A DNA stretch of 64,000 nucleotides from Marinigracilibium pacificum (GCF_012926615.1 NZ_JABBNU010000003.1:310001-374000), one strand, 5' to 3'; positions 36,404 through 46,292 are shown, numbered from the stretch's first letter. Numbers and translations: made by a program. Notes: generated by a model not told the origin, from the sequence alone.

Positions 36404-38347
36404 TCAATTAATATTGAGTCTATAAGATATATCTTGCTTATCAAGAATTTCAAACCTTGAACTATTACTTTTATATTCTGGAACTATTGCCTTCATCATA
36501 CTAACAACGAGCATATCATTTCTTTGATCAACTGCCATTTGAAGTTTCCTGAATTGATTTTCAACTTTATCAAAATCATATTCTCTAACCTTTGCTACCA
36601 TGATTTTTTCATGGTGTGTAGGTAAAGTATTTTCTTTGGTATTCAAAAGCTCCTCATATAGCTTCTCTCCTTCTCGTAAACCGGTATATACAATTTCAAT
36701 ATCAATACCAGGTTCTAGACCTGACAATTTGATCATCTTAGTAGCTAAATCTACAATCTTAACAGATTCACCCATATCAAACAAATAGATTTCACCACCA
36801 TTACCCATAATACCAGCTTCAAGAACTAATTGACATGCTTCTGGGATGGTCATAAAATATCTGGTAATATCTGGATGCGTAACGGTAATTGGCCCTCCCT
36901 CTTTAATTTGGTTCTTGAAAAATGGGATTACAGAACCATTAGACCCTAGAACATTACCAAACCTTGTGGTTATGAACTTAGTCTTACTATCCTTAATTGA
37001 ATTAAAATAATTATTTAATGATTGAACATAAATCTCAGCCAGACGCTTACTTGCTCCCATTACTGAGGTAGGATTTACAGCTTTATCTGTAGAAACCATC
37101 ACAAACTTTTCTACCTTATATTTCACAGATAAATCAGCAAGATTCTTTGTCCCGAATACATTTGTCTTAATTGCCTCAATTGGATTATTTTCCATTAACG
37201 GAACATGTTTGTATGCAGCTGCGTGAAATACAATCTGTGGTTTATGTTCTTCAATTATATCTGCAAGCCTTTCCGTATTTGCTATATCACAAATTACTGA
37301 GCACGCCTTTGTGAATTTTAGTTTTTCCTTTACCTCTCTTTCAATTTCATAAAGAGGAGATTCTGCTTGATCCAGTAATACTATTTTACTTGGAGCTAGT
37401 CTGGTTAATTGCCTAACAATTTCAGAACCAATACTTCCTGCAGCACCTGTAACAAGTATTCGTTTATCAAAAACTTGTTCAGCAACCTTACCATTATTTA
37501 ATTTAATGCTTTCTCGACCTAATAAGTCCTCAATCTTTACCTCTTTTATCTGCTTAACTGTAAGTTCACCTTTTACCCATCTTTCAACAGGAGGAATTGT
37601 CATGACTTTCAAATTATTTTTAAGAGCCAAATCAACTATATGGTTTTTTCTTTCAAGAGGAAGATTTTGAATTGCAATAATTAACTGGTCATACTTATGA
37701 GATTTAAATTCTGAAGATTCAAAAAAAGAATCAGGACAAAATACTCCCACCCCATTAATAACTTTATTCCACATATAGGAATCATCATCAAGAAATGCAC
37801 CTATACGGATATTTTGCTTTTTATCATTAATTAGTAATTCCTTAGTAGTTCTTCCTAACTGACCTGCACCAAATATTACTACATTTCTAATTGAAGACTG
37901 CTTGGTTGAGAGAATAGTGAAAATATTTTTCACTAACAATCTATAGAAAAACAGTAGCAAAAAAGAATTAAGGAAAGTGATTATTATTACTGATACAGGT
38001 ATCAAATGTAAATTGGACTCACCAATGTACTTATAAGCAAAATTAAAAGCTACCGATAAAACCAAGTTAATTAATACCGCATAGAAAATTCTCAATCCAT
38101 CATGAAGGCCGGTATATCTTACTATCCCAGCATAACTTCTAGTTGCAACAATTGCTACTGCCGCTCCTACAACAGACACAAGAAGCCCGATAGTAAAGTC
38201 GTGAGTGAGAAGTTGTTCAAAATCAAAATTGAACCTTAATAAATAAGCTGAAAATGCGGCGATGGCAACAAGGGTCAAATCAATGAACAATATTATCCAC
38301 CTAGGCAGAATTCTCAGCCTGTCAAACAGAGTATAAACGTTTCGCAT
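36404..38347 (-). CDS. UDP-sugar 4,6-dehydratase, membrane-bound (PglF/WbpM/CapD type)
   Basis: A 647-residue protein. Four membrane helices lie in the first 140 residues. A nucleotide-binding-like domain follows (VVIFGAGQLGRTTKELL), then the catalytic short-chain dehydrogenase domain with NAD motif GAAGSIG (301-307). The STDKAVNPTSVMGASK segment (419-434) has Met430 where other SDRs have Tyr, with Lys434, the hallmark of UDP-GlcNAc 4,6-dehydratases. It makes the 4-keto-6-deoxy sugar from which bacillosamine-type amino sugars are built. The matching aminotransferase, acetyltransferase and sugar transferase genes lie upstream on the same strand. Confidence 0.92.
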   Translation of the reverse strand: MRNVYTLFDRLRILPRWIILFIDLTLVAIAAFSAYLLRFNFDFEQLLTHDFTIGLLVSVVGAAVAIVATRSYAGIVRYTGLHDGLRIFYAVLINLVLSVAFNFAYKYIGESNLHLIPVSVIIITFLNSFLLLFFYRLLVKNIFTILSTKQSSIRNVVIFGAGQLGRTTKELLINDKKQNIRIGAFLDDDSYMWNKVINGVGVFCPDSFFESSEFKSHKYDQLIIAIQNLPLERKNHIVDLALKNNLKVMTIPPVERWVKGELTVKQIKEVKIEDLLGRESIKLNNGKVAEQVFDKRILVTGAAGSIGSEIVRQLTRLAPSKIVLLDQAESPLYEIEREVKEKLKFTKACSVICDIANTERLADIIEEHKPQIVFHAAAYKHVPLMENNPIEAIKTNVFGTKNLADLSVKYKVEKFVMVSTDKAVNPTSVMGASKRLAEIYVQSLNNYFNSIKDSKTKFITTRFGNVLGSNGSVIPFFKNQIKEGGPITVTHPDITRYFMTIPEACQLVLEAGIMGNGGEIYLFDMGESVKIVDLATKMIKLSGLEPGIDIEIVYTGLREGEKLYEELLNTKENTLPTHHEKIMVAKVREYDFDKVENQFRKLQMAVDQRNDMLVVSMMKAIVPEYKSNSSRFEILDKQDISYRLNIN

Positions 38348-38370
38348 AGCCTGCGTTTTATGAAAAAGAA

Positions 38371-38601
38371 CTAATCTTTCTTTCGAGCATCAACAAGTTT
38401 CTTTATACCAAGCGCAGCTCCGGCGGCAACAAGTATTTCCAACCCGCCAAAAGGAACAGCAAATGGATTTCCAGGAGGTAAAGGGGGCCCCGTAGGCGGT
38501 GGCCCAGGGGGATTTGGTTGTCCCATTAACTCAAACCCAATTGTAAGCATCACTAAAAACATAATGATGTATGCGCCATATGTTATATATGCTCTCTTCA
38601 T
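38371..38601 (-). CDS. Mini-protein with signal peptide and exosortase-like (PID-CTERM-like) tail
   Basis: A 76-residue protein. Residues 1-28 form a signal peptide ending ELMGQ. Residues 29-48 are a Pro/Gly linker (PNPPGPPPTGPP...). Then come VPFGG, a 17-residue hydrophobic helix (LEILVAAGAALGI) and a basic end KKLVDARKKD. This tripartite tail is the layout of exosortase sorting signals and closely resembles the Bacteroidota PID-CTERM type, with PFGG for PIDG. I start at ATG 38601; an upstream in-frame start at 38622 would spoil the signal peptide. An XrtF-type exosortase is encoded 6.5 kb away on the same strand. Almost nothing would be left as mature protein, so it may be a linker peptide. 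Pairing with XrtF is inference. Confidence 0.68.
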   Translation of the reverse strand: MKRAYITYGAYIIMFLVMLTIGFELMGQPNPPGPPPTGPPLPPGNPFAVPFGGLEILVAAGAALGIKKLVDARKKD

Positions 38602-38682
38602 GCACTCAATGTTTGGTAGCAAGTTATGAAAACCTGTCCTAAATCAAAAACAGGTTATTCATGATTTCTTGCTTTATACCAA

Positions 38683-41600
38683 TTAATATTTTATAAATCT
38701 TAATGGAACAGACCTACTTCCCAGATCCAGGTTAATAATATATGATCCTGGTTCCAATTCAGTAACGTCCAACTTCGATTGCCATACACCACTACTTAAT
38801 TCCAGACTAATTTCCATTAAAATGCGACCATCAATCGTTATGATGGAGGCATTAACATTATTGTAACTTTCTTTATCTGTTATTCTAATATTTAATTCAT
38901 TATCTGTTGGTACGGGATAAAGACTATATTCAATATTAAAATTATCATCTATCCCGGTTATTACGAACACATCTTCAACAAAGGATGTACATCCATTAAC
39001 TGATACTTCTAATTTATATTGTCCGCTTTCATTAAACTCTAAATATTGACCTGTTTCACCTTCTAGGAGTTCACCGTTAAAAAACCATTGATTTCCTTCC
39101 TCATAGTTTGATACTAAATATCTACCATCATTTAATATTTCTGGTGACAACTGATTATTTTCAATATCTAATACTTCAATCTGGGTCCATTGGTCACAAC
39201 CAGCTCTTCGTCCCTTAATAACAAATGTCGAAGAAGAACCAGCCTCCAGATCATTTCCGGCTATTTCAAAAATAAGTTCATTACCTGTACCCTCTTGTTC
39301 AGAATAAACAGAATCACCAGCAAACAAACCATAAACAATATTGGCATCAGAATCAAATGACACTAAAGCGTTACTATCATTACATGAAGAAGATAAAGTA
39401 TAATTGAGATTAGAATTCAATCCGTTAGATTCTAATCTTATTGCAAACCTCAAATAGTTTTTACTTTGTTCATCATCATTAATTTCAAACTGGTAGGTCA
39501 TTCCTTCCTGAAGTTGAGTTTCTTCACCAGTATAATTATCTATTAGCACAGGTGATGCATTTGGGGCAAAATCTGTGACTCCATCAAAATTAATAGTATA
39601 GTTACCTTTTTTAATATTCCAAATAGCAAGTTGGATACTACCATCACAACCTGGTCCTGACGTACTGTTTACAGCTAGATATTTACCTTCAGGAGTAATA
39701 CTTGAGATATTAAATATCCTATTTGAAAGTTTCCAGGCATCTTTATCACCTTCAAATTCAGTTGAAGCATCCGGATTAATATCTAGTAATGTTTCATCTG
39801 ATTTAGTTCCATCAGATAATACTATTCTTAATAATCCTTCAGGCTGAGTATATCTCTGAAAATCTCCTGATGTTGTTGATTTATGAGATTCTCTCAAAGT
39901 AATATTCGGACTATTATTTCCATCAGTATAAACCCAGAATCCTTGCCCTTTAGCAATATCTTTGGATCCTCCATTTGTACCCATACCACCAGTCGTGTAT
40001 GTTACATACTGACCTGCACCCGGATCCCATAAATAAACAGTCTCTGCAACACCACTAAAACTTGCATCTGAAGAGATTGACTCCCAATCAAGTGTTGCTG
40101 GAAATGGATTACCTATTAAATTCCATCCATCAGCCTCACTATCACCAGTATTAGTAAATGATAATGCAGGAGAAATATCTCCATTATGGAGTACTCCTCT
40201 TAAATCAGCTATAATATCACTAGAATTACCATAAACAAATGACGCGTAACCAACTCCCTTAGTTAATATCTCTGAGTTTGCTGCTGTAGGGTACGCAATG
40301 TATCCTTGTTGCTTATCTCCGGTTACTGATTCATCATAATAAAATAAAGAAGGATTATTGGTTGTACTACCCGCACCGGTAAAACTTCCTGTCACATCAT
40401 AATCATCCTGTAATTGAGAAACGGCAGCATTATTTACAAACCCTGTTATATAATGATAATAATCTGTTCCTCCATTACCAGGAATATATCGCTGAACTGT
40501 AACATTACCTACAATAGAAGCGCCCGTTAGCAATTCCGATACTTCAGATTCATAAGTTGCACTGGAAATTAAAACCAGTTCTCCTGCACCTCCTGAACCA
40601 TCTGCATCAACCCTGTCATTTATAGAAAGTAAAGTAAGTCTGTTTCTCAATTCGGATATACCACTTTCGAAGAATAAATCAGTTACACCCGCAGTGGTAT
40701 TTCCATTTACTTCAATGTCATAGAAAGGTATAGTATTATTAGCAATAACATACTGCGCATTATTTAATCCATTAAATCTTACAGTACCTGTACCTGGGTT
40801 GAATGTCCCGTTATTCGTAAAGTCACCAGTGACATTTAAAAGATTCGGAGCTTGTAAAGTCCCATCAATGATCACGTCATGAAATCCAGGAGTATTACTA
40901 CCCATAAAACTTGTTGTTCCATTAAACCTCACAACACCATCCAAAGGATCAAAAGTTCCGTTATTTGTAAAGTCTCTGGCAATTTGAAGTTCTCCACCGT
41001 CTGCACCTGGAATAGCAGATAAAGTTGCACCACTATTGATCACGACAAAATTAAGAGCAGCTTCACCTGATCCACTCATAACTGTTGTTCCGCTAAAAGA
41101 GGTGGTGCCTGCAACATCTATTAAATTATTAACAGTAAAATCACCAACAATATTAATGTCTGTAGAACTCGATGGAACTAGTACTGCAGAAGTAACAATT
41201 AGCTCTCCAAAATTTATCACACTTAGCCCAGATACAGTTGAGGTATCATTTATACCTCCGATAAATTCAAAGACTCCATCAATAAAATCTGTGCCGGCTA
41301 CAACAGTTAAATCACCTCTTAAACGAGCATAGTTAGTTCCAATATCAAGTATACCATTTGTGATAGACATATCCCCATTAACCGAAAATGTCTGATCCAC
41401 TGTAATTCTTTCTCCACCTGTTTTAGTGAAATTATTCAATTCAATAGCACTAGTTGTTAACTCCGGACCGGAAATAATTGCAGCTGCTGAATTACTGTAA
41501 ACCAGATCATAAACACCAAGGAAATTTGGAGTGGCGGTAATACTTCCATCACGTCTTTCTATTAAACCATTATCTGTAATAGCAAATGTACCTTGAGCAT

Positions 41601-43458
41601 TATCAACTATACCAGCTATTAACATTAATGAGTCAATAGCTATAGCTGAATTTGTCACAAGAGATGATCCATCACGCTGCATTTGGAGTTTGTTCAGTTG
41701 TTGATTTGTTCCAAAAGAAACAACTGCTGGTAAAGAACCTGCTCCTGATATGGTAAGATTTGAATTATTGTTTGAATTAAAATCACCAGTATTCCTAGTG
41801 AAATCACCATTTACAACTAATGAAGCATCATCTATATCAAATATCCCTGCTTCTTGATCTAAGGTACCTAATATTGTAAGATTTCCTAAAAGATTTACAG
41901 ATCCTGAGGAAGTTCTATTTATAGTCAGGTCATTAAGAATATTTGTGCTTCCTGTAAAAGGTATAACGCCAAAACTGCCAGTACCTCCTATAACAAGGTT
42001 TGAAGATGCACTCCCTGCTAATGAGCCGTTAGAAACTGTTGTCACACCATTTAATGTAAGTGTATTAGCTCCTATTGATAACTCCCCTTCTTCAAATGCC
42101 AAAACTCTATTAATACCAATTAGAATATCAGAATTCATAACTACACCTGAAGGATTATTTATAATAACATTTACATCTCCAGTATTAGGAAACCCATTTC
42201 CAAACTTTTGTTCCGCAAGAGCTGAGAAACTAAATGTAGAGTTCAAAGAATAAACTCTTGCACCAGAGTTTCTAATAGTTCCATTGGTAGTGCTATTTTG
42301 AATTTCTCCATTAGGGTAAAACGAATTAAATACAGCAGTACCAGCAGATTGTATTGTAAAATCCCCTGACCCATTAAAATATGAATTTGGAGAAAACTCT
42401 AAAATCTCACCTGAAGCTATGTTTATTGATGGGCCTTCACCAATACCAAATGCGTTTGTTGACACATTATAAATATGTGTGCCAGAATTCACAAATGATA
42501 TTGTCCCTCCTGACCCCACTTCTAACCCATAAAGACCTCCACTACTAATATTAAGATCTCCAGAAATATTTATATCACCAATCCCAGTATCAGATAGGTA
42601 GTTATCTATAGTTCCATTTAAATTCACATCTCCTCCAACATTAAGAGTAGTAGTCCCTACTCCACCTTTTATCCCAAAGCCAGAGTTTCCTGAAACATTA
42701 AAGTCTCCATCAATATTAATTGTTGAAGAGGTTTCTGTTAATATAACTGCTTCACCATTTGTATTTAATAAACTAAAATCCCCTGCAATTACTGTTACTG
42801 AAGTAAATCCAGCCATAATAAAACCAAAACCAGAGTTTATTGACCCTGACTCAATAGTCAAATTCCCAAAAGTCTGATTCAAATTATTAGGAAAAGCTGA
42901 AACAATACCACGTAATATTAAATTAGAATTACTACTCCAATTCGCCAGAGGTATATTATCCCCATTCTTATCATAATAAAATGATGCCCCGTCATTAACT
43001 GATACCCTTGTTGAAGATGCATTATTGATTGTTCCTGTATAAAAGACATCACCATTTAATGACATAGTAGATGAACCAAAACCTGCTTGCAAAGTTATCG
43101 TACCATTTATATTAAGAGTACTTCCTAAAGAAGCAATAATATCAATACCTGAACCATTTGCCAAATTCAACACTCCTCCATTAGCAACCGTTAATATCCC
43201 TCCATCTAAAATGGTTATCTGATCTACAGATATTGTACTAATAATTGTCACTTCATTTCCTGATAGAATACTAATAACTCCGTCAGCTGAAGTAGGACTT
43301 GAAGATGCTGGGTTCCATGTTGCACCATTAAAGGTTTCCCAAGTGGACGCATCACTCCAGTTACCGGATTGGGCTGATCTGAAATCTCCGGTGTTTTGTG
43401 CCTTTAAAAAGCTTACTGAAGTAATAAATAAAAAAAATAGAAGTAAACGTGTTATCAT
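38683..43458 (-). CDS. Giant T9SS-secreted surface protein, beta-helix/repeat rich
   Basis: A 1591-residue protein. A signal peptide (LLLFFLFITSVSFLKAQ) precedes the opening motif SGNWSDASTWE. Residues 60-1000 are a long series of Asn/Gly/Thr/Ser-rich short strands (LTVANGGVLNLANGSGI, LNVGGDVNLNGTIDN, VTGDFTNNGTFNPGTGTVRF) that read as a beta-helix or fibre. The next 400 residues look like beta-sandwich domains, with few cysteines. The final 80 residues (YSLYPVPTDNELNIRI... ELEPGSYIINL... FIKY) are a type A T9SS sorting domain. It should be exported by PorV/T9SS and anchored or released at the cell surface, probably as an adhesin. A near-perfect 18-bp dyad precedes the gene. Confidence 0.88.
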   Translation of the reverse strand: MITRLLLFFLFITSVSFLKAQNTGDFRSAQSGNWSDASTWETFNGATWNPASSSPTSADGVISILSGNEVTIISTISVDQITILDGGILTVANGGVLNLANGSGIDIIASLGSTLNINGTITLQAGFGSSTMSLNGDVFYTGTINNASSTRVSVNDGASFYYDKNGDNIPLANWSSNSNLILRGIVSAFPNNLNQTFGNLTIESGSINSGFGFIMAGFTSVTVIAGDFSLLNTNGEAVILTETSSTINIDGDFNVSGNSGFGIKGGVGTTTLNVGGDVNLNGTIDNYLSDTGIGDINISGDLNISSGGLYGLEVGSGGTISFVNSGTHIYNVSTNAFGIGEGPSINIASGEILEFSPNSYFNGSGDFTIQSAGTAVFNSFYPNGEIQNSTTNGTIRNSGARVYSLNSTFSFSALAEQKFGNGFPNTGDVNVIINNPSGVVMNSDILIGINRVLAFEEGELSIGANTLTLNGVTTVSNGSLAGSASSNLVIGGTGSFGVIPFTGSTNILNDLTINRTSSGSVNLLGNLTILGTLDQEAGIFDIDDASLVVNGDFTRNTGDFNSNNNSNLTISGAGSLPAVVSFGTNQQLNKLQMQRDGSSLVTNSAIAIDSLMLIAGIVDNAQGTFAITDNGLIERRDGSITATPNFLGVYDLVYSNSAAAIISGPELTTSAIELNNFTKTGGERITVDQTFSVNGDMSITNGILDIGTNYARLRGDLTVVAGTDFIDGVFEFIGGINDTSTVSGLSVINFGELIVTSAVLVPSSSTDINIVGDFTVNNLIDVAGTTSFSGTTVMSGSGEAALNFVVINSGATLSAIPGADGGELQIARDFTNNGTFDPLDGVVRFNGTTSFMGSNTPGFHDVIIDGTLQAPNLLNVTGDFTNNGTFNPGTGTVRFNGLNNAQYVIANNTIPFYDIEVNGNTTAGVTDLFFESGISELRNRLTLLSINDRVDADGSGGAGELVLISSATYESEVSELLTGASIVGNVTVQRYIPGNGGTDYYHYITGFVNNAAVSQLQDDYDVTGSFTGAGSTTNNPSLFYYDESVTGDKQQGYIAYPTAANSEILTKGVGYASFVYGNSSDIIADLRGVLHNGDISPALSFTNTGDSEADGWNLIGNPFPATLDWESISSDASFSGVAETVYLWDPGAGQYVTYTTGGMGTNGGSKDIAKGQGFWVYTDGNNSPNITLRESHKSTTSGDFQRYTQPEGLLRIVLSDGTKSDETLLDINPDASTEFEGDKDAWKLSNRIFNISSITPEGKYLAVNSTSGPGCDGSIQLAIWNIKKGNYTINFDGVTDFAPNASPVLIDNYTGEETQLQEGMTYQFEINDDEQSKNYLRFAIRLESNGLNSNLNYTLSSSCNDSNALVSFDSDANIVYGLFAGDSVYSEQEGTGNELIFEIAGNDLEAGSSSTFVIKGRRAGCDQWTQIEVLDIENNQLSPEILNDGRYLVSNYEEGNQWFFNGELLEGETGQYLEFNESGQYKLEVSVNGCTSFVEDVFVITGIDDNFNIEYSLYPVPTDNELNIRITDKESYNNVNASIITIDGRILMEISLELSSGVWQSKLDVTELEPGSYIINLDLGSRSVPLRFIKY

Positions 43459-43500
43459 AAGGCCCTTGTATAATTGTTATGGTTAAATTATATACTTTAC

Positions 43501-43518
43501 AGGTTCCAATTGTAACCT
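43501..43518 (-). promoter_or_regulatory. 18-bp dyad upstream of the giant surface protein gene
   Basis: AGGTTCCAATTGTAACCT is symmetrical except for one base pair of positions (AGGTTnCAATTGnAACCT). It lies 43 bases before the start of the gene at 43458 in a 94-base gap, the only sizeable gap in this part of the cluster. Candidate operator or regulator site. Confidence 0.4.
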
Positions 43519-43552
43519 AAATTAACATATTATATCGAAAAATGTCAATATT

Positions 43553-44674
43553 TTATAATAATCTTACAATTGTATCTTTTATTCGCTCTTTATCTTCATC
43601 TGTCATTGACGAACAACTTGGCAAACATACACCTTTTTCGAATAATGTTTCGGACAATTTATCGCCATAATAAGGGAACTCCTCGAAAACCGGTTGAAGA
43701 TGCATTGGCTTCCATAAAGGTCGTGCTTCAATATTTTCTTCTTCCAATCTAATCCTTAACTCTTCCCTATCAAAAGGTGTTTCTCTTAATAAGGCTGTGG
43801 TTAACCAATAATTACTAAAATATCCTTCAGGCTCGTTTAAAAATTCAAATCCACAATTAGCGAATGCTTCTTTATACCACTTGTTAACAGATCTCCTTTG
43901 GATTATTCTTTCATTCAACACCTCCATTTGCCCACGACCTATGCCAGCACTAATATTACTTAACCGATAATTATATCCAATTGTAGAATGTTGATAATGT
44001 GGGGCCTGATCTCTTGCTTGTGTAGATAAAAATTTCGCCTTATCAACAAACTCTTTGTCATTACTCATTAAGGCTCCCCCACCACTAGTGGTAATAATCT
44101 TGTTCCCATTAAAGCTCAAAATTGCAAGATCCCCAAATGTACCGGTCTTTTTACCATTAATTGAAGCACCTAATGATTCTGCAGCATCCTCAATAACAGG
44201 AATTTCATATTTTCGAGCAATTTCAATGATCTCTGGCATTTTGGCTGGCATACCATAAAGATGCACCGGAATAATTGCTTTTGGTTTTTTTCCTTTAGAT
44301 AGTCTGTCTTTTATTGCATACTCCAATGCTTCAGGATCCATGTTCCAGGTATCCTTTTCCGAATCAACAAAAATAGGAATAGCTCCCTGATATCTGATTG
44401 GATTGCAAGTACCAGAAAATGTAAATGTAGAACAAATGACTTCATCGCCTTGACCTACCCCAAGAATTATCAATGCCAGGTGGATGGCTGCCGTTCCTGA
44501 AGATAAAGCAGCAACATGAAAATTATCACCATGATATTCTGCAATTTGATCTTCAAATGCATTCAAGTTTGGACCTATAGGGGCAACCCAGTTTGTATCG
44601 AATGCTTCATTAACATAAGCCTGTTCCATCCCTCCCATATGTGGAGCAGACAGATAAATTCTACTTTTGGTCAT
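43553..44674 (-). CDS. DegT/DnrJ/EryC1/StrS aminotransferase (PglE-like)
   Basis: A 373-residue PLP enzyme. It opens IYLSAPHMGGMEQAYVNEAF, as in UDP-4-keto-6-deoxy-GlcNAc aminotransferases, and has the PLP-binding Lys192 in SFNGNKIITTSGGG. VIEDAAESLGA carries the PLP-contacting Asp. It puts the 4-amino group on the product of the 4,6-dehydratase encoded at 36404. Its start overlaps the end of the exosortase accessory gene by 14 bases, tying the two systems together. Other StrS sugars are possible, but the presence of PglF-, PglD- and PglC-like genes favours a bacillosamine-type product. Confidence 0.92.
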   Translation of the reverse strand: MTKSRIYLSAPHMGGMEQAYVNEAFDTNWVAPIGPNLNAFEDQIAEYHGDNFHVAALSSGTAAIHLALIILGVGQGDEVICSTFTFSGTCNPIRYQGAIPIFVDSEKDTWNMDPEALEYAIKDRLSKGKKPKAIIPVHLYGMPAKMPEIIEIARKYEIPVIEDAAESLGASINGKKTGTFGDLAILSFNGNKIITTSGGGALMSNDKEFVDKAKFLSTQARDQAPHYQHSTIGYNYRLSNISAGIGRGQMEVLNERIIQRRSVNKWYKEAFANCGFEFLNEPEGYFSNYWLTTALLRETPFDREELRIRLEEENIEARPLWKPMHLQPVFEEFPYYGDKLSETLFEKGVCLPSCSSMTDEDKERIKDTIVRLL

Positions 44675-45110
44675 TTTCTTGTTTTTGTTTCATATAAAAT
44701 GCTGGAATTAATAGCGCCATTAAAACCGGATTCAAAATTAATCGATGGATAAAATTAATCAATGGCCCATTATAATTCGGGAAGTATAATTTTAAAATTA
44801 CATACGGGATAAAGAATAAAACAAAGCCTCCAATTTGAATCAATATTGCAATCAGCACAAAGTCCTTTTTACCAAATAAACCAGCGATTACGGCGATTGC
44901 AAAAATATCATTTAACACAAATCTTAGTGCTCTGTTCCAAAGAAAAAAAGTGATCTTTTCCCATTCTCCGGTATCTACCCCTAGACTTTGGGTAATAAGA
45001 TCTACCCAACCCCATTTCTGGGTTATATAGACTACTGCTAAACCTACTAATCCGAATATTAGCCAAAACACCCTTAATGAATTGGATAAATTATTCCTGT
45101 CTTTATTCAT
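44661..45110 (-). CDS. Exosortase F system-associated membrane protein
   Basis: A 149-residue protein with four membrane helices (VFWLIFGLVGLAVVYI; LNDIFAIAVIAGLF; FVLIAILIQIGGFVLFFIPYVILKLYF; LNPVLMALLIPAFYM) and the conserved-looking WNRALRFVLND loop. I recognise this as the small partner nearly always encoded beside XrtF in Bacteroidota. Its job is unknown. It overlaps the exosortase gene by 8 bases upstream and the aminotransferase by 14 bases downstream. Confidence 0.8.
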   Translation of the reverse strand: MNKDRNNLSNSLRVFWLIFGLVGLAVVYITQKWGWVDLITQSLGVDTGEWEKITFFLWNRALRFVLNDIFAIAVIAGLFGKKDFVLIAILIQIGGFVLFFIPYVILKLYFPNYNGPLINFIHRLILNPVLMALLIPAFYMKQKQENDQK

Positions 45111-45651
45111 GTGCAGATTCTATTCTTTGAAATCTCTTTCCGGACACCCACCACCACCATAAAGCAAATACTACAATATAAATGATTGCTGTAAATCCGA
45201 ATTTATGCATAAAGGCCATTTTGGAAGGGAAGTATTGAGCGATATAAAAAAGAAGTCCAATCCTGATAAGGTTAAATAAGTGAATTATTATTAATCCGAG
45301 AGGTATAAACCAAAGCCACTCTTTTTGAGAAGGTCTGAATGATAATACAAAACATAAAAATACAATAAATACATTTATCCCATTACAGCCTTCATATACA
45401 GACAACACACTTTGTTCACCTTTCAAAATGTATACATATTTCCCATTCACCGGAGAAAAAGAAGATATAGAATTATCTGAATTACTAAAAAAAGATATTG
45501 CGCTTGCCGTTTGTTTACTCACAAACTCTGTCATTGAGTCCGGGTGATCACCAAAACTCTCTACATAATACCCATAAACCAGATTTAAAATAAAGTATAG
45601 AATCAGGAACTTCGCAAGAAACAATAATATCGGTTTGTACTCTTTTAACAT
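45103..45651 (-). CDS. xrtF: Exosortase family protein, XrtF type
   Basis: A 182-residue membrane protease/transpeptidase. The exosortase triad is visible: Cys89 in VYEGCNGINV, Arg130 in LFNLIRIGLL and His149 in FMHKFGF, followed by the aromatic IYIVVFALWWWW helix. Exosortases cut proteins at a C-terminal PEP-CTERM-like signal and are thought to transfer them to another anchor, in parallel with sortases. The gene starts 2 bases after the acetyltransferase stop and overlaps its accessory gene, so it sits inside the sugar operon. The best candidate target in the window is the 76-residue protein at 38371-38601. Confidence 0.88.
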   Translation of the reverse strand: MLKEYKPILLFLAKFLILYFILNLVYGYYVESFGDHPDSMTEFVSKQTASAISFFSNSDNSISSFSPVNGKYVYILKGEQSVLSVYEGCNGINVFIVFLCFVLSFRPSQKEWLWFIPLGLIIIHLFNLIRIGLLFYIAQYFPSKMAFMHKFGFTAIIYIVVFALWWWWVSGKRFQRIESAHE

Positions 45652-45653
45652 AA

Positions 45654-46292
45654 TTAAATTTCTTTAGCAGGAATACCCACTACAGTTTTATCAGCTTGAA
45701 CATCATCAATTACTACTGCTCCACTACCCACTTTTACATTTTCATGAATATGGCACCCATTTATCAAGTTGGCACCACTACCTATTAAACATTTTTCTTC
45801 TATAATGATATTACCAGCGATATTCACTCCAGGCATTACTGAACAAAAATGTCCGATCCTTACATCATGACCTATGGTAGTATTTAAGTTTATCAAAACG
45901 AACTCACCAATCATTACATCTGTGGTTATTTGAACTCCGGAACTTATTATTGTCCCCTCTCCAACCTTAACAGAATTAATATTTGAAATAAAAGCTTTGG
46001 GATGTATTAGTTTAGGGAAAAACAAATAAGGTTGCCCTTTTAACTTGTCAAATATTCTAGACTTTATTAAGGGATCTCCAATTGCCAAAACAACTGCCAA
46101 TTTTTGCTCAGTAATATTAAGTTCATCAATTCCACCAAGAACATGGTGACCGGCTACTTCAGCACCTTTTTTTAATCCATCATCATAAAAACCTAATATA
46201 TCCCAGGTCTTGACTACCTGATTAATATTTTGGACAAGAGATAACACTTCCTTGCCCAATCCTCCGGCTCCTATGATTACGAGTTCACTCAA
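45654..46292 (-). CDS. Sugar O/N-acetyltransferase (PglD/NeuD family)
   Basis: A 212-residue enzyme with the PglD-type N-terminal Rossmann part ([17 protein letters not shown]) and a C-terminal left-handed beta-helix of hexapeptide repeats ([34 protein letters not shown]). His142 of GHDVRIG is the expected catalytic base. It would N-acetylate the 4-amino sugar to a di-N-acetylated product. The start is TTG at 46292, whose last two bases lie in the TGA of the preceding gene; no ATG is available nearby. Confidence 0.9.
   Translation of the reverse strand: MSELVIIGAGGLGKEVLSLVQNINQVVKTWDILGFYDDGLKKGAEVAGHHVLGGIDELNITEQKLAVVLAIGDPLIKSRIFDKLKGQPYLFFPKLIHPKAFISNINSVKVGEGTIISSGVQITTDVMIGEFVLINLNTTIGHDVRIGHFCSVMPGVNIAGNIIIEEKCLIGSGANLINGCHIHENVKVGSGAVVIDDVQADKTVVGIPAKEI

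Noticed and set aside
41036-42253. Plus-strand open frames within the giant surface protein gene
   Set aside because: They mirror the repetitive Thr/Asn/Gly-rich codons of the minus-strand gene and have no start context or family resemblance.
43520-43545. TTGACA followed by TATAAT on the minus strand before the giant protein gene
   Set aside because: The spacing is only about 8 bases, and Bacteroidota primary sigma factors use TTG/TAnnTTTG instead.
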